35,883 bases of DNA from Bigelowiella natans CCMP2755 (lineage: Eukaryota > Cercozoa > Chlorarachniophyceae). Every line of letters begins with the position of its first letter. Position 1 is the first letter of the stretch. Positions 1 to 11,321 of this stretch are shown here, one piece after another. Both the position numbers and the translations under genes were made by a program. Under the pieces are notes generated by a model. The model saw only the letters and a program-made list of their open reading frames with translations. It had not been told where the DNA came from and did not search any database. The DNA is taken from the NCBI GenBank assembly GCA_000320545.1, contig ADNK01000611.1:1-35883 (forward strand), written 5' to 3'.

Positions 1-610
1 TGGAGTGAGGACGAGCGAGTGTGGGGCGTGGAGGGACGGGGGGGGGGGGGGCGAGGCAGCGTAAGTAAGCAAGTAAGTGGTGGCAGCAGATGGAGGGAGT
101 AGGAGCAGCACCCACAAGAAGAATACGAATACGATGCAGACATAAATCCACGCATTGTATATAGACGATGTCATTTTCTACCTCCTCAAGAGCATCGATA
201 TCGACGTTCCCTGAGCAGCAGCAGCAGGGTGAGAAGCATGGAATGAAAGACGGGGAGGGAGTTGTCGACTCATAACGGAGGATGTTTACTGTTTCACGAG
301 CAGCACACACAACCCCCCACGGCGCAGCACTGCGCGTAGCACTTAAAGCGCGATCATGGTTTCAGCAAAGGATGCATGCAATGATGACGATGCCATCGTA
401 ACTCCCCCATCTACATGACGCCACACCTATCATTTCGATATACAGTGGACGGCCCTCTCGATCCGTGTTAAAATAGCCCTTCTTGTATGCGCGACGGACA
501 AGCTGAGTCAAAAGAAGAAAGGAGGGAGACAGCCAAATAAGAGTAGTTAATACCATGCGCTATGCTCTGCCATCCACTAGATCCCTCCCATAGTACATCG
601 ACTATATCTA

Positions 611-648
<38 letters not shown>

Positions 649-1451
649 CCTCTCTCTCTCCCTCTCTCTCTCTTGTGTTGTGTTGTGTGCGTGTACAAGG
701 AGCTTCAAGTGCGTAACCAATTGGCAGCATATTTCAAAAAAAAGTATCTCCAAGCAATTTACACAACCAATGACTTCCGTAAAACGTCTCAAAGTACGTC
801 CTGTATCACTATTTTGAAACTACTCCGCACCTTGTCCTCCGGAAAATCAAACGCATCGGCCAGAAGCGTCTGTTTGGTGCATCAAAAAGGGAAGAAATAG
901 CAGCTGAAAAGCTGTCTTCTCTGAAAGAACAACAAAGTGATATAGTGCGAGTACGTTCTTGCGCCAGTCGTCCATTTTGCGGAATGCTTTCTAAAAACAC
1001 AAACGGCACAGAGAAGCAAACAGATCGGCAGACAGGGCACGGATACGTGGTAAGGAACAGAGAAATGGAGAGGAAACCGTACATATATTGCCCATTCAAT
1101 TATGGTGCTCACGTGTGAGAGGAACGAACCTCCGCTTTGTCAATATTGCCTACGAAGTTTATTATTGCATCGTCGATAACAAAGGTCAGCACACGAGCCC
1201 ACTCGTCTAAGTTGTTATCAAATTCTAAACATGAAACTTCGTGGAGGAAGAACGAGCTACCTCTTCCGTGGCGTAGGAATCGCAGCAGCGTCCCATCATC
1301 CAGGGGAAATCTGTGTCAGTCATGATAGCATTCGCATTTCTACATTAGAAATGTATATCTCACAAACAATGCTGAGAATAGGGGAAGGGCGATGCGCTCT
1401 AATTCCAGTCAAATATTACACAGGGTGGGTGGTTTTCGTTGTCGCTTGCAG
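1..1451. other. No supported gene; microsatellite and 5' flank
   Basis: No reading frame here looks like protein. A run of 14 G lies at 38-51 and a CT/CCT microsatellite at about 613-675; open frames across the latter only encode Leu-Ser or Arg-Glu repeats. Earlier exons of the membrane-protein gene that begins downstream could be hidden here, but I could not connect any by phase. Short open frames at 1137-1581 have no convincing splice borders. Confidence 0.5.
613..675. repeat. CT-rich microsatellite
   Basis: Nearly uninterrupted CT dinucleotides with CCCT interruptions, directly visible. It lies in non-coding DNA upstream of the first supported exon. Confidence 0.95.
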
Positions 1452-4254
1452 GTCCTCCACTCGTCTTATCATCTCCGGAAGGAGCGGCAGATATTCTGCA
1501 TGTGCACGCGCAGATGCAGCCCCGCTTTCCGAGGAAGAAGGCAGCTCAGATCGAGCCCGCACTGTCTGGGTTCGAAGCTGAGGCTTCCTGAGCGTGCTCA
1601 ACCGTGGACGGCCTTGGTAACCATTGTGAATGGCCCTCCTCGCATCCAACCTACGCGTTGTTGCCTCAGCTGTCACAGTATTGCTGCTGCCACTGCTTCC
1701 TACCAAGAAAATCGACAGAACCAATGCCACCCCGTGCATCAAAGAGGAGGGAGCCTTCTATATTCTCGTCTCCTGGCAGAGGCAGGCCGGGCAGCGTTTC
1801 TTCTGGACGGAAGAGGACCCGGTCGGTTCCGAACTGGACCGCAAACTACGAAGTTTGATCATGTAAAAAATAACGTGTGTTCACTTTCGGAAATCGGGAA
1901 AAAGTTTCTGGATATTTTTCTAATGTTGTCGCGTGATATACAAAGATTCGTACGATGTTCCAGGCGCTATACTTTTCCTTCTGCGCGCAGCAGCTGCCTC
2001 AGTAGTTTCGCTCTTGTGGAGCGCTGGTCTCCAGATACATGTATATCTTCAGAGCTTAAAAAGCTGTTTACACAGGCCATTTTTACGATGCGACAATAGC
2101 AGATCCAAGCCCAAGAATACCCAACTCTCACCGTGGAAGTTATTGCCGCAGTGACAGGTCGACGCCGCAGTTCGAAGAGCTGTCTCTAGCTAGCTTTTAG
2201 CCTAGAACCACATGATTGTGGTTGCAAGATCGGCACTAAAATGGGCCCAAGTGGGTATGTACGTGGCAATTTCTCCGAACCGATTTCGAGGTGAGACAGC
2301 CCCAGTCGCGGTGAACTGCCTGATACCGCCTCTGGTTTCTCTGCTGGTGGTGTTCTGATCGCGACCAAAAAAACAAACAAACCTTGCTCCGACTCAGACC
2401 CTACCCCTCAAAGGTTTGGTTGTACTTGACACATCAGTGTTCTTCAGACAAAATAGTGGCCGCTCCTAATCCGGAGGAATGTCCAACGGCAGGTAACGAT
2501 GGGTCGGTGATGTTTGCTCCTAGTTAGACGCTTCCTCAGATGTGTAGAACTCTGAAGGGGCTTGATTGTCGTTGCAGCTCTCGGACACTTTCCATCGGGT
2601 GGGTTAGAGCCCTGGAGAAGGCGCAATACTCCAAAGTTCCGAACTTCAACGAGTATCGAAAACTGATCGAGTGGGTGCTGTGCGCGGCCCACGTGTCCTA
2701 CAGGTCAGGTCTCAACCAAATTCGATGTCCCCTTGGCTGCAAGACAAGCACCATCTTCAAGATCTCCACCGAGCGGAAGAACAATACGAGGACGTACGAC
2801 AGCTACAATCTCTCTCGCCACGCGCTCAACAACTGCGCCGCGGTGAAAAAGCAGTACAAGGACACGATCGTCTACCTCAAAACACTACTCATGGAAGAGA
2901 AATCAACAGGTTATTTTAGTGCTGAGAAGCATCATCACCATCACTTATTATCAGAAATGGGAAAGAAAGCAGTGGACCTTTTCCCTCGTCCTGGCCCTTT
3001 ACTGCACTCTTCGAACGGAGGAGCAACCTTGTTGAGGTTATACCCTTGAGAATATGACAATATGAAGTAACTATTCATCTCAGATTTTACAAGAAGATCT
3101 CACCACTTGTTGTTCGGCAGCGTTCGCAGCTTAGCAGAGCAACAGCAACAGCAGCAACAGGTATGCACGCGACTCCTTCCGCCATATTTCATCACGCCAC
3201 AATCAACCCTATTATTTCCAAGTATTTTCTTACTTTTGTGTTAGATTTGCCTTAATTTTCTGCGAGCCCAACCCTCATCCCTCCTCCCGACAACTTAATT
3301 TTCTTTTTAATCAACCTTGCACAGTTTATTGCTGCAGGCCAGAAGCTAGGACAGCATCAGGAACAACTGAAAAAAGGCACCAATTCGTCACAACGACAAC
3401 TGCAGCTACTGCAGCAGCAGCAGCAGCCATATGCGAACATGAACCAGAGTTGGAAACTTGATTTCGGGGAAGCTACAACACCAGCAGCGGCAGCGAAGAG
3501 GTTCGATACTAGGCCAAGAAGCAGCAACAATGGCGACGGCAAAAACTCCGTCGACTTGCAACGTAAAGGCGGTACAGGCGATATTCTGCTGCTAGATGGA
3601 CACAGGAGGGGTAGCAGCGGCGGAAGAGGGAGAGGAAGAATGGAAACGGCTGCCAGTCACGTCATTTCAAAGAGGCTATCTAACCCCCCCCGGAATTTTT
3701 TCGATGAAGGAGGGAGGGATAATAATGGCAGGTGCTGCTCCAGCTCCAGCAGCCCCAGCGGGGATCAAAGAGGACACCGGCTTCGCCGAAGACAGTCCCC
3801 GCCTCTGCCCTGCGATCTGCTAATGGCCACACCGCCGCATACCGTAGAGGGGCGGCAGCGCTCCCCCATTAAAAGCGTGAGTGCGATTGACTCATCCTCG
3901 GGATTAAGTGCGGTGTCTCCATCGCTCTCCACGACCACGGCGACAACGACAGCATCGTCCTCGCCCCCCAGCAGCGTGGCTTTCTCGTCCATCTGCTCTC
4001 CATCCCCGCAATCAGGCTTGGCGATGACTGCATTGATGGAGGTGGAGCAAGACCCATCTTCGTCCTCCTCGGGGGGGGGCACGCCAGCAGTGCTGGTGGC
4101 TACACCTATCGATGTCGCAGTGCGAATTGTGGTCACCGACCCGAACGATAACGTGTGCTTTCGCCTGGGGCACGTAATCCAAAAGCTGTCGGGGCGCTAC
4201 AGCACCATCGTCAAGCAGTTCAGTCTTGTGAACAATGAGTATCCGCCGCATCAT

Positions 4255-4295
<41 letters not shown>

Positions 4296-7200
4296 GCGGC
4301 ATGGCCTACAACCAGCAGGAGCAGTGGAGTCAAAGCAACAGCCGCAGCATCTTCGGTCTTCCCCCTCGTTTTCGTCATCGACTTCTCCCCGTGCCTCCTC
4401 CTCCTCCTCAACTGCCACGACCGCCGGCTCATCATCTTCCTCCTCCCACCCGTCTTCGTCGTTCTCATCGTCCTCTTCGTCGTTTACATCCTCCCCGGAG
4501 CTCAACTACATGGTCACGATTCGGTTCGCCCGGCTGCGGTATGAGAAGCCAGAGCATCGCTTGCACGCCGAGAAGGCCGTGCGTGGTGCTTTGAAATCAG
4601 CACACATTAAGCTGAGCCATGTGGAGCACCTCCTCGTACGTCCCGGGTCGGTCATCGTCCAGATCGCTCTTAGCCATTCCATCGGCCGCAGCAAACTCCA
4701 GGCATTCATACGCTCTATGCGATGCGATGTGAGGGAGGGGAAGAGGGCAAAGGTAGGGGCTGGAACAGCAGGGTCATCATCATTATCATCATCATCAGCT
4801 TCATCGCCATTACCACTAGCAGAAGAAAACGGGCAGCATGCGGTGGCGGCGGCAACGACGACGAAAAAGGGAGGCGTAACTACCATCTGCCTTCATGAGA
4901 GAGGTGGTTGTGGTATATTTACCTCCATTTCCTCCTCCTCCTCCTCCTCCTCCTCATCATCATCATCATCACCATCACTGCCCTCTTTCCCTTGTTGCTG
5001 CTGCAACCGCTCTCGGCCCCTCTGTCCTTCACCAAAGAGACGTCAATCGGAGGCCGAGCTTCATTTGGTTTTCCAAAAGAGCAGCTCGTTCCTCTCCTTC
5101 CTCCTCGACGTGTACACCGGTCGTGTCCGCGATACGCTTGGCAGCGCCATAGCTTTCCAGAGAGTGCGACGCATCGAGAGGAGGAGTGCTGTTGCGACGA
5201 CAACGATCGCAAAGACGTCCAGCAGCAGAAGTGGCAGCAACAACTGGGTCGACGATTATCTCTCTCACACAGGCAGCGCTTTGCTGGGGACTATCTTCCC
5301 GACGAAACTGGCACTCTCTCATGCTGGTTTGTGCTTGGTGATAGAGTACTGTGGAGGGGGGGGCACCTCCCTTCGCAACGAAATCAGCAGAAAGGAGAGA
5401 ATCAGCACTGCTAGTAGCATTCACCGTGCCACGTTAATTTGCAATAGTCATGGTCCCTCTACTGCCGCTGCTGCTGCTGCCGCTGTGAAGGAGGAGGAGG
5501 AGGAGAAGGAGGAGGAGGAGAAAGGTGTCAAAGAGAACGGGCCCTATCCACCGAATAAAACTCCGCAACAAGTGCAGCAGCAGCAGCAGCAGCAGCAGCG
5601 TAACGCTTCATCTTCTTCCTCCTCTTCGATCAGAATATACAACGTGAATGGAGACCCGGAGCCCCCCTTCTCATCTTCCGCTCTTGCTCGTCGGCCTCAA
5701 GCAGCACTTGAGTATAGCACGGGGAGATTGCTGCTCGCATCTCCGTCACTTTCTGGGGTGCAGATTTCACCCTCAAATCTGTTTCACGAGGACAATAACG
5801 CCGACGACGGTGGTGAGAGCAGCAGGCTGGCTTCTCCCCGCTCTTTGACGCTGCTTAGCGAGTCGTCGTCGTTTCGTGAAAGCGGATCGTTGCTCCATCG
5901 AGAACCTGCAGCCCACGATGAGAGTAAGGAAGAGGAGGAAGAGGAAGAAGGAAAAGAAAAGACGACTATAAAGACAAAGGGAATTAGGATGAAGCAATGG
6001 TATTATAATACAAAAGTAGACAATACCAACAGAGCCCAACGTCAGACGATTTCTTCCGTTCCAGCAGCAGCAGCCGCCTCCTCCTCCTCCTCCTCATCCT
6101 CCTCCTTCCCATCCTCTCCAACCCCTCTCCAGCTTGAATCCGCCCACGAGGAAGAAGAAGTAGTAGTAGTACCACTCGAGATGGTGGGTGATACGGAGAG
6201 AGTGAAGTGGGAGGAGAAGGAGAAGCGAAGAACAGCAGCTGAGTTTGCAGATGCAGCATCGTCGTCGTTGTTTCACCCATTAACGCCGACCCCAGGACGC
6301 CGAGAGCGAAGGTTTATGTTCTTAGACGGAAGCACGGTGGAATTGGCCGTATCCCCTATTATTATAGTCGCAATGCTCATCGTTCTCTTCTCCGGCATCT
6401 TCAGCTTTTACACATTGCTATGGACAAGTCCTCTGAATCCGTTTTGCTCCTTCCACTATGCACTTGCACTCGATTCCCCCCCCCCCCCCCCCCCCCTCCC
6501 CTGCAATGTTTTTCTTTTCGATTTGGGAAGAGCTTATTTTACCGCCCCCTTGCCGTGACTTCCTTCTTCCCTCTCCCTCCCCCGTCGCATCACCATCTAT
6601 ATTGTCGGTTACTACTATTTATCAACATAATCGTCCTCTTCTCATGTAACTTTATGTCTTATTCGCTCCTGTAGATATAACCAAAGTGATCATCGCGCTG
6701 CTGCAGGCGATGTGCAGTCTCCAGCACTTACATCGACAAGGGAGAGGGATGAGAGCCACGGCCATCATCGTAAACAGGCTTCTTCTGGCGGCCCTTCTCG
6801 TGTTTGTCGTTTGGATTTTGGTAGTTTTGAGTTGATGCAAGTTGCTGTTGTTTACTACGGCTGTGATGGTGTGGTGTCGACTTAACCAGGGTGCAAACGT
6901 ACCCTTTCGATTCGGGGAGTGGCCGAGCTTCTTCTTGGGGCTGCTTTACGACGTAAATAGAACGACGATGCCCTCCGCTGTGACGATGCAAGCATACAGA
7001 TACATGATGATGATAATAGCGGATGCATATGCAAAGATAATGATGATGATGATGATGATGATGATGACGACGACGATGCGTTGTGACGGGATTGATAGTA
7101 ACGCCAGCGTTGATTTTGATTATTAGGTACTGACTCTCAGCGTGGGCCTCTGTATTACATTCTCTAACATCGATATACCCACCATCACCACTGCCACCAC

Positions 7201-8421
7201 CGCGACAGAACTGACAATTCTTTTCCCTCTCTCTACCTGCCTCTCTGTCTATCTGTCCTCCCCCCTCCTTAACCATCACCACCGCCGACCCCCATTCACA
7301 CGTAGACTCGCTTCGGATTGTCGCCTACGCGCACTTTGAGGTCGCCCGGATAACAGAGGTGTGGAAGCTGCACTCGGCGTTCATTTATATCATCGCCACT
7401 GTCTACACCATCGCTGCGGTCACAGGCGTAATCGGCGCGCTCGCGACGGAAAAGGCAGTGTGGCTCGGGGTGATCAAGACGTCGAATGGCGTGGCTGTGC
7501 TAGCCCTCGGCACCCTGATCTGCTCCTCCCTCTCCAAGATAAAGGCGGTCTTTTCCAACTCGCTCAAGACCATCGTCCGGCAGAAGACGCTGCCCGCGGA
7601 TCCGTCGCCGACCCACGTAGTTATGTAGATAGATGAGCCGATAAGAGAAGAAGAAGAAGAAGAAGAAGAAGAAGAAGAAGAAGAGAGATAGGCGTTCATG
7701 GAAATCTATAGACACAGCTGTGATGATAATTCGTAATACTCAGAAGCAGCCGTCGACAAGGGACGAGATGGTCCTGTTCTCTTGGCTCTACAAAGCTACA
7801 GCGTCCACCGCTGATAGCAGCACAACTTCAATTCTTCCGATTAGCCTAAAGCTCCGAGGAGGGGAAGGAGCTGGGTTCAACAAACAAAGGCAGCCTTGTA
7901 GGCAGCAGCAGCAGGATTTGAAGTCTTCCCCCCTCGCCCCGCCAGTTACGACAAGTACACCGCCGCCTGAAATAACAATTCCCATCACCGCTTATGCTGC
8001 TGCTGCTGCTGCTGCTGCAATCACCACAAACGGCACTTCTACCACCACTGGCACTGCAGTAGCACCAGGAAGAACAGGGGAGGAGAAGAACAACAACAAG
8101 AAGAAGAAAAACAAGAACAAGAAGGAAAGAAAACTCGACGAATTTTGGACAGAAAGGGAGTACAAGATGAAGGAGGCCTCCCTACGAATGATCTGGCGGT
8201 TGAAGATGCTGGTGATTTACTGTGTGGTGCTGACGTTCATCACTGGCTCGATTCTTCTTTACAGCGGACTGACGTTGGTGAAGCTCAAGGGTCGCCGAAT
8301 TAGCCAGGAAACCATATCGCCGAACAACAACTTCAAGGAGGATTTGGTGATTTATAATCAAATGTTATGGCTAGCATACTTTCAGAGCCTGCATGCATGG
8401 CCCGCTACGGCCACTGTCTAG
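1452..8421 (+). CDS. Large multi-pass membrane protein with low-complexity tracts (5' end unresolved)
   Basis: Unrecognised protein. Exons that join in phase: 1452-1616, 1708-1862, (gap, phase mismatch), 2103-2157, 2448-2492, 2610-2909, 3135-3160, 3343-6427, 6675-6820, 6890-6952, 7341-7616, 7744-8421 (stop TAG). The N-terminal part has folded-looking pieces (GAFYILVSWQRQAGQRFFW; PTLTVEVIAAVT). A Cys/His cluster follows (CPLG-C ... SRHALNNC). The 3.1-kb exon carries two ordered segments (about 4111-4245 and 4492-4720) separated by poly-Ser, poly-His and poly-Gln. At least five hydrophobic helices come at the end: about 6345-6420, 6762-6820, 7370-7440, 7455-7535 and 8196-8275; two weaker ones (6917-6952, 8341-8390) could make seven. 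A soluble N-terminal region ahead of clustered helices suggests a receptor- or transporter-like protein, but that is inference. The donor at 6428 (GTCCTC) is weak and the acceptors at 2610 and 7341 are poor. AATAAA follows at 8950. Confidence 0.55.
2610..2909 (+). other. Exon with C-X3-C ... H-X4-C cluster (zinc-finger-like)
   Basis: Within the membrane-protein gene, the frame from about 2610 reads as a well-mixed, clearly coding stretch (for example VPNFNEYRKLIEWVLCAAHV). It contains Cys-Pro-Leu-Gly-Cys, about 25 residues later Ser-Arg-His-Ala-Leu-Asn-Asn-Cys, then a helical Lys/Tyr-rich stretch. The C-X3-C plus H-X4-C spacing could bind zinc or form disulfides. The frame stays open to 3049, but a GT donor at 2910 joins in phase to a 26-base Gln-rich exon at 3135-3160 and then to AAG at 3343. 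No family was recognised. Confidence 0.5.
3343..6427 (+). other. Giant exon with Ser/His/Gln/Glu homopolymer tracts
   Basis: A single open frame of about 1,030 codons. Long trinucleotide arrays are translated into poly-Ser (many), poly-His then poly-Gln (about 4246-4297), poly-Ala (about 5470), poly-Gln (5575-5600) and poly-Glu (about 5490-5520 and 5930-5955). Two non-repetitive segments, about 4111-4245 and 4492-4720, have alternating hydrophobic patterns expected of a beta/alpha domain (for example MVTIRFARLR and VEHLLVRPGSVIVQIAL). The last 30 codons form a transmembrane helix. Parts of the 4740-5460 stretch may be unrecognised introns, because its frame is open but less protein-like. Continuation past 6427 runs into 21 consecutive C, which is why I end the exon there. 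Confidence 0.45.
6476..6496. repeat. 21-bp poly-C tract in intron
   Basis: Twenty-one consecutive C, read directly. It sits in the predicted intron between 6428 and 6674 and would encode poly-Pro if the upstream exon were read through. Confidence 0.9.
7637..7743. repeat. GAA trinucleotide array in intron
   Basis: About twelve GAA units at 7649-7685 within the predicted intron 7617-7743 (donor GTAGTT, acceptor ACTCAG), which joins in phase 0. Confidence 0.8.
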
Positions 8422-8670
8422 CTAACTGATGCTATCAGGGAGGATCACCACGATGACAACATCGTGAAGGAATAGGGTGTGCGCGTTTCATTCATCTCTC
8501 CGACATTCGTCGGTGTGAAGGGGATTAATCGATGGTGGCCATGTTGAAACTCTACTTCCCGGACGGACGCAGTATTTATGCACTTGCTTCCCGACTCTAG
8601 GTTCTCGATGCTGAAGGAGTTTCCCTAGCTGTAACCCATCTCCCTGTTTTTACCCCCGTTTTCGCATTAA

Positions 8671-8705
<35 letters not shown>

Positions 8706-9694
8706 AATATTCCGCAGCTACGTGCTGCTTCGTGCATTGACCTTTCATCTGTTCTCCACCCAACTAGCCAACCTTCGTAAAAATTTGACCGGATTTAGTT
8801 GTAAAGACGCCTTTTCTTACTTTCTTTTGTTGTAATGTAATGTACAGCTGCACAGATACATATACCTTAGTAGTTACAACAGCCAAGTCACGTAGCAAGG
8901 ATTTGCTCATGCATTTGAATTTAAGGGATATCTGAACAAGTCATATACAAATAAAGCCTGCACTCTTGCACTATTCATCATCCCATTTGTGTGTCGACTC
9001 ACTAAAGCTTTTTAGCCGGCTAGCCGGGGTAAGCGCGCCATACCGCCGAAAGAAGTCACTGTGAAGAGTGGCAAACACGTCTCTAGGTCTAGGCATGTGC
9101 GTGTGCATCTATTATACCAAGCAAATGAGATTTTTTGGGGAAAACAAATAATGTACCACATTATCCACGAGCATCTACAGCTTTGCGATTTGCGTCCTGT
9201 GGCCGCTGCTTTACGAAGATGCACACATGGCGGATGCAATGCGACATTGACACAATATTGATTTTATGCACATTTGTCATCAGCATTTTCGGCGGTTCAG
9301 ACGGCGCATCTAGCAGCTTGCTAGCTTGGTTACACATCTTGCAGTCATTGCCATGCGTCTTCACGAACATGCATCGCAGAACCTGCTGCTGGCTCTGGCT
9401 GCAACTAGACTATATATATCTTACAAATCGCTTGACGTAAACCACCGATCCTCAACTTAATACAGCAGGCATGCATGCAAAGCCTTCATTCTCTTTCTGG
9501 TTTTAGCGCCGAGAACTGTTCCTCAAGCGGGTTTGCAGATTGAAGATTTTCATTTGAAATTCCTGAGCATGCACGAGGGTAACAAGTCATTTAACTTTTC
9601 GCCTTATATACTGAGTCAAGAAGTATTAGCAATTATACACACACAAACACTCACACTTCGTAGTAATATAAAGGGAAAAAAAAACATATATAAT

Positions 9695-9732
<38 letters not shown>

Positions 9733-9785
9733 CTATAGTGCGCGCGCGCGCGTGTGTGTGTGTGTGTATACACTGTACATTCGCC
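8422..9785. other. 3' region of membrane-protein gene, poly(A) signal and intergenic DNA
   Basis: After the TAG at 8419-8421 there is a TA microsatellite (about 8671-8703) and a canonical AATAAA at 8950-8955, the likely end of the membrane-protein transcript. From 9000 to 9785 I see no supported exon. A second TA array (about 9698-9725) and a short CG/TG array (9740-9769) lie just downstream of the minus-strand coiled-coil gene. Confidence 0.7.
8950..8955 (+). terminator. Polyadenylation signal AATAAA
   Basis: Canonical hexamer about 530 bases after the stop codon of the membrane-protein gene and in its orientation. No competing signal was noticed between the stop and this site. Confidence 0.6.
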
Positions 9786-11321
9786 CTATTTCCTGAGATA
9801 GATACCCTGTTTTCCTTTAGCAGCTTCTCTCTTTCCATGCGCTCGTCGTCCAGCGCTGAATATAGCCTCGAGACCTAGAGCGATGAAGATGTTGAGTACT
9901 TCCTTGCGAGAAATACAAGGAATTCCCCTCTCACATTCTTTGGGTACCTCGGATCGAGTTTTGGAAAAGCGCTTCTTACTGGGATTATTGTCGTGCTCAA
10001 GTTCAGAGAAGCACTTCCTGAAAAGATCTTCGTCAGGGAGCAAATTTCGATATATTAGTGCTTGCTTAGGCGTTACTCTGGTGTCTCGAAGCCTCCCGAT
10101 GAAAGCTGCTTTTTGGTGTTCGCCGCCACGCTGAAATTGACAAAATTCGTCACACATAGAAAAATGAACACGTTCTTCTTCACCACATACCTTGTGAAGA
10201 TGCTGAAGGACTTCAGGCGGCCTAAAGTCTCGGCAACATCTGCGCTGCTTGCCCTAGCAGTTTTACCACGTGCGAATCTGTCGACCTTTGCTATTCTATT
10301 TCTTGCTACAGTCAGCTTTTGAAACAGCCTGAAAGCAACATATGGTACTCAATGGATGAGATGTAGAAGATTGCGGTAGATATACCTTTGCTTTTCCTTT
10401 AAGAGGTGGTGGTTCCTCGCGTCCTTGCTGTCCTATAAAGAGAAGGAGCGCGATGCATTGGAGTGATGAATTGTGTTTGCAACGACGAAGACATTATTCG
10501 TACCTTCGCATGATTCAAGATGGCAATTTTTTTCTTGAACAGATCAATATTTTCCTTTTGTTGCTCAGATACATCTTGAGACCTTGCCAATTCCTCATGT
10601 GTCTGGAATAGATAATAATTTGTCACCGTTGTTGCAGATGCCTAGTATTTACAAGTTTACTTCGTCTAGTTCTTGGTTCGCCCTTCCGAGAGCAATCTGA
10701 TTTTCGGCACATTGGAATTCTAAGCCCTCTGCTCTTTTTGAGGATCGAACCAACTCATCCTGAAGTCGCTCCTTTTCGAGCTCTAGATTGCGTTTTTCTT
10801 TCTCCAGATCGATTGAGGTTCGGTGCCACCGTTCTGCTTGACTTTTCATGTCCTACGAGGATTGCAAGTTATGTCTACGACGCACTATCTCACCAATGCT
10901 ATACACGCAACACCTCAAAACTAGCCTGAAGGATCGTAAGTTTTTCTTCTAATTTTGCTACTCTGCACGCGCTCGTATCCCGTTGTTTTTCTGCGCTTGT
11001 TCTTCTGCATTTTTCGTCCCTGAGTTCGGAACTGTACGAAGAAATTTTAATTATAAAGGGGAAATTATGTTGTAAAACACATTCACATACCTCATTTCTT
11101 TATTTTTGTGGTTCAGAGTCTCTGAGAATGACAAGAGGGGTGAATTAGCACAGCCGAACATTAAATTTTTCCATATTTGAGTTCTTCAATTGACCTATCT
11201 GCAGTTGGAGCCTGCGCACAAGCTCTTTTTCTCTATTCCAGGCAGCACCATAGGTGATCTGAGGCCCCTGAGCCCTCCCAAGAAGCGTAACCTCCTTTTT
11301 CTTGCTGCCACTGGGGTCCAT
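9786..11321 (-). CDS. Coiled-coil protein with two possible C-termini
   Basis: Predicted from phase-consistent exons read right to left: 11195-11321 (ATG at 11321), 11091-11121, 10926-11031, 10661-10852, 10504-10602, 10386-10432, 10191-10328, then a last exon starting at 10130. The middle is rich in Glu, Lys, Leu and Gln (for example ERLQDELVRSSKRAEGLEFQ and QKENIDLFKKKIAILNHAK), a pattern of long coiled coils; the N-terminus begins MDPSGSKKKEVTLLG. The canonical donor GTATGT at 10190 gives a stop at 10073-10075 (265 residues, tail ending GGFETPE). A donor 7 bases further on (GTGAAG, 10183) keeps a different frame open to 9786 (363 residues). The intron 10853-10925 must use a GC donor to stay in frame. 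No family was recognised; a structural or scaffold role is the usual inference for such proteins. Confidence 0.7.

Noticed and set aside
1416-1742. Minus-strand open frame with a signal-peptide-like start
   Set aside because: It overlaps plus-strand exons 1452-1616 and 1708-1862, which have pyrimidine tracts and phase-matched borders; the rest of the frame has Arg/Ser-rich shadow composition.
3765-4505. Several minus-strand and alternate-frame open frames inside the giant exon
   Set aside because: They are translations of trinucleotide arrays in other frames (poly-Met, poly-Asp, poly-Cys, poly-Leu) and lack ordered segments.
7022-7070. ATG-repeat array as a poly-Met or CRISPR-like repeat
   Set aside because: It is a simple trinucleotide array in an intron, with no spacers or conserved direct repeat.
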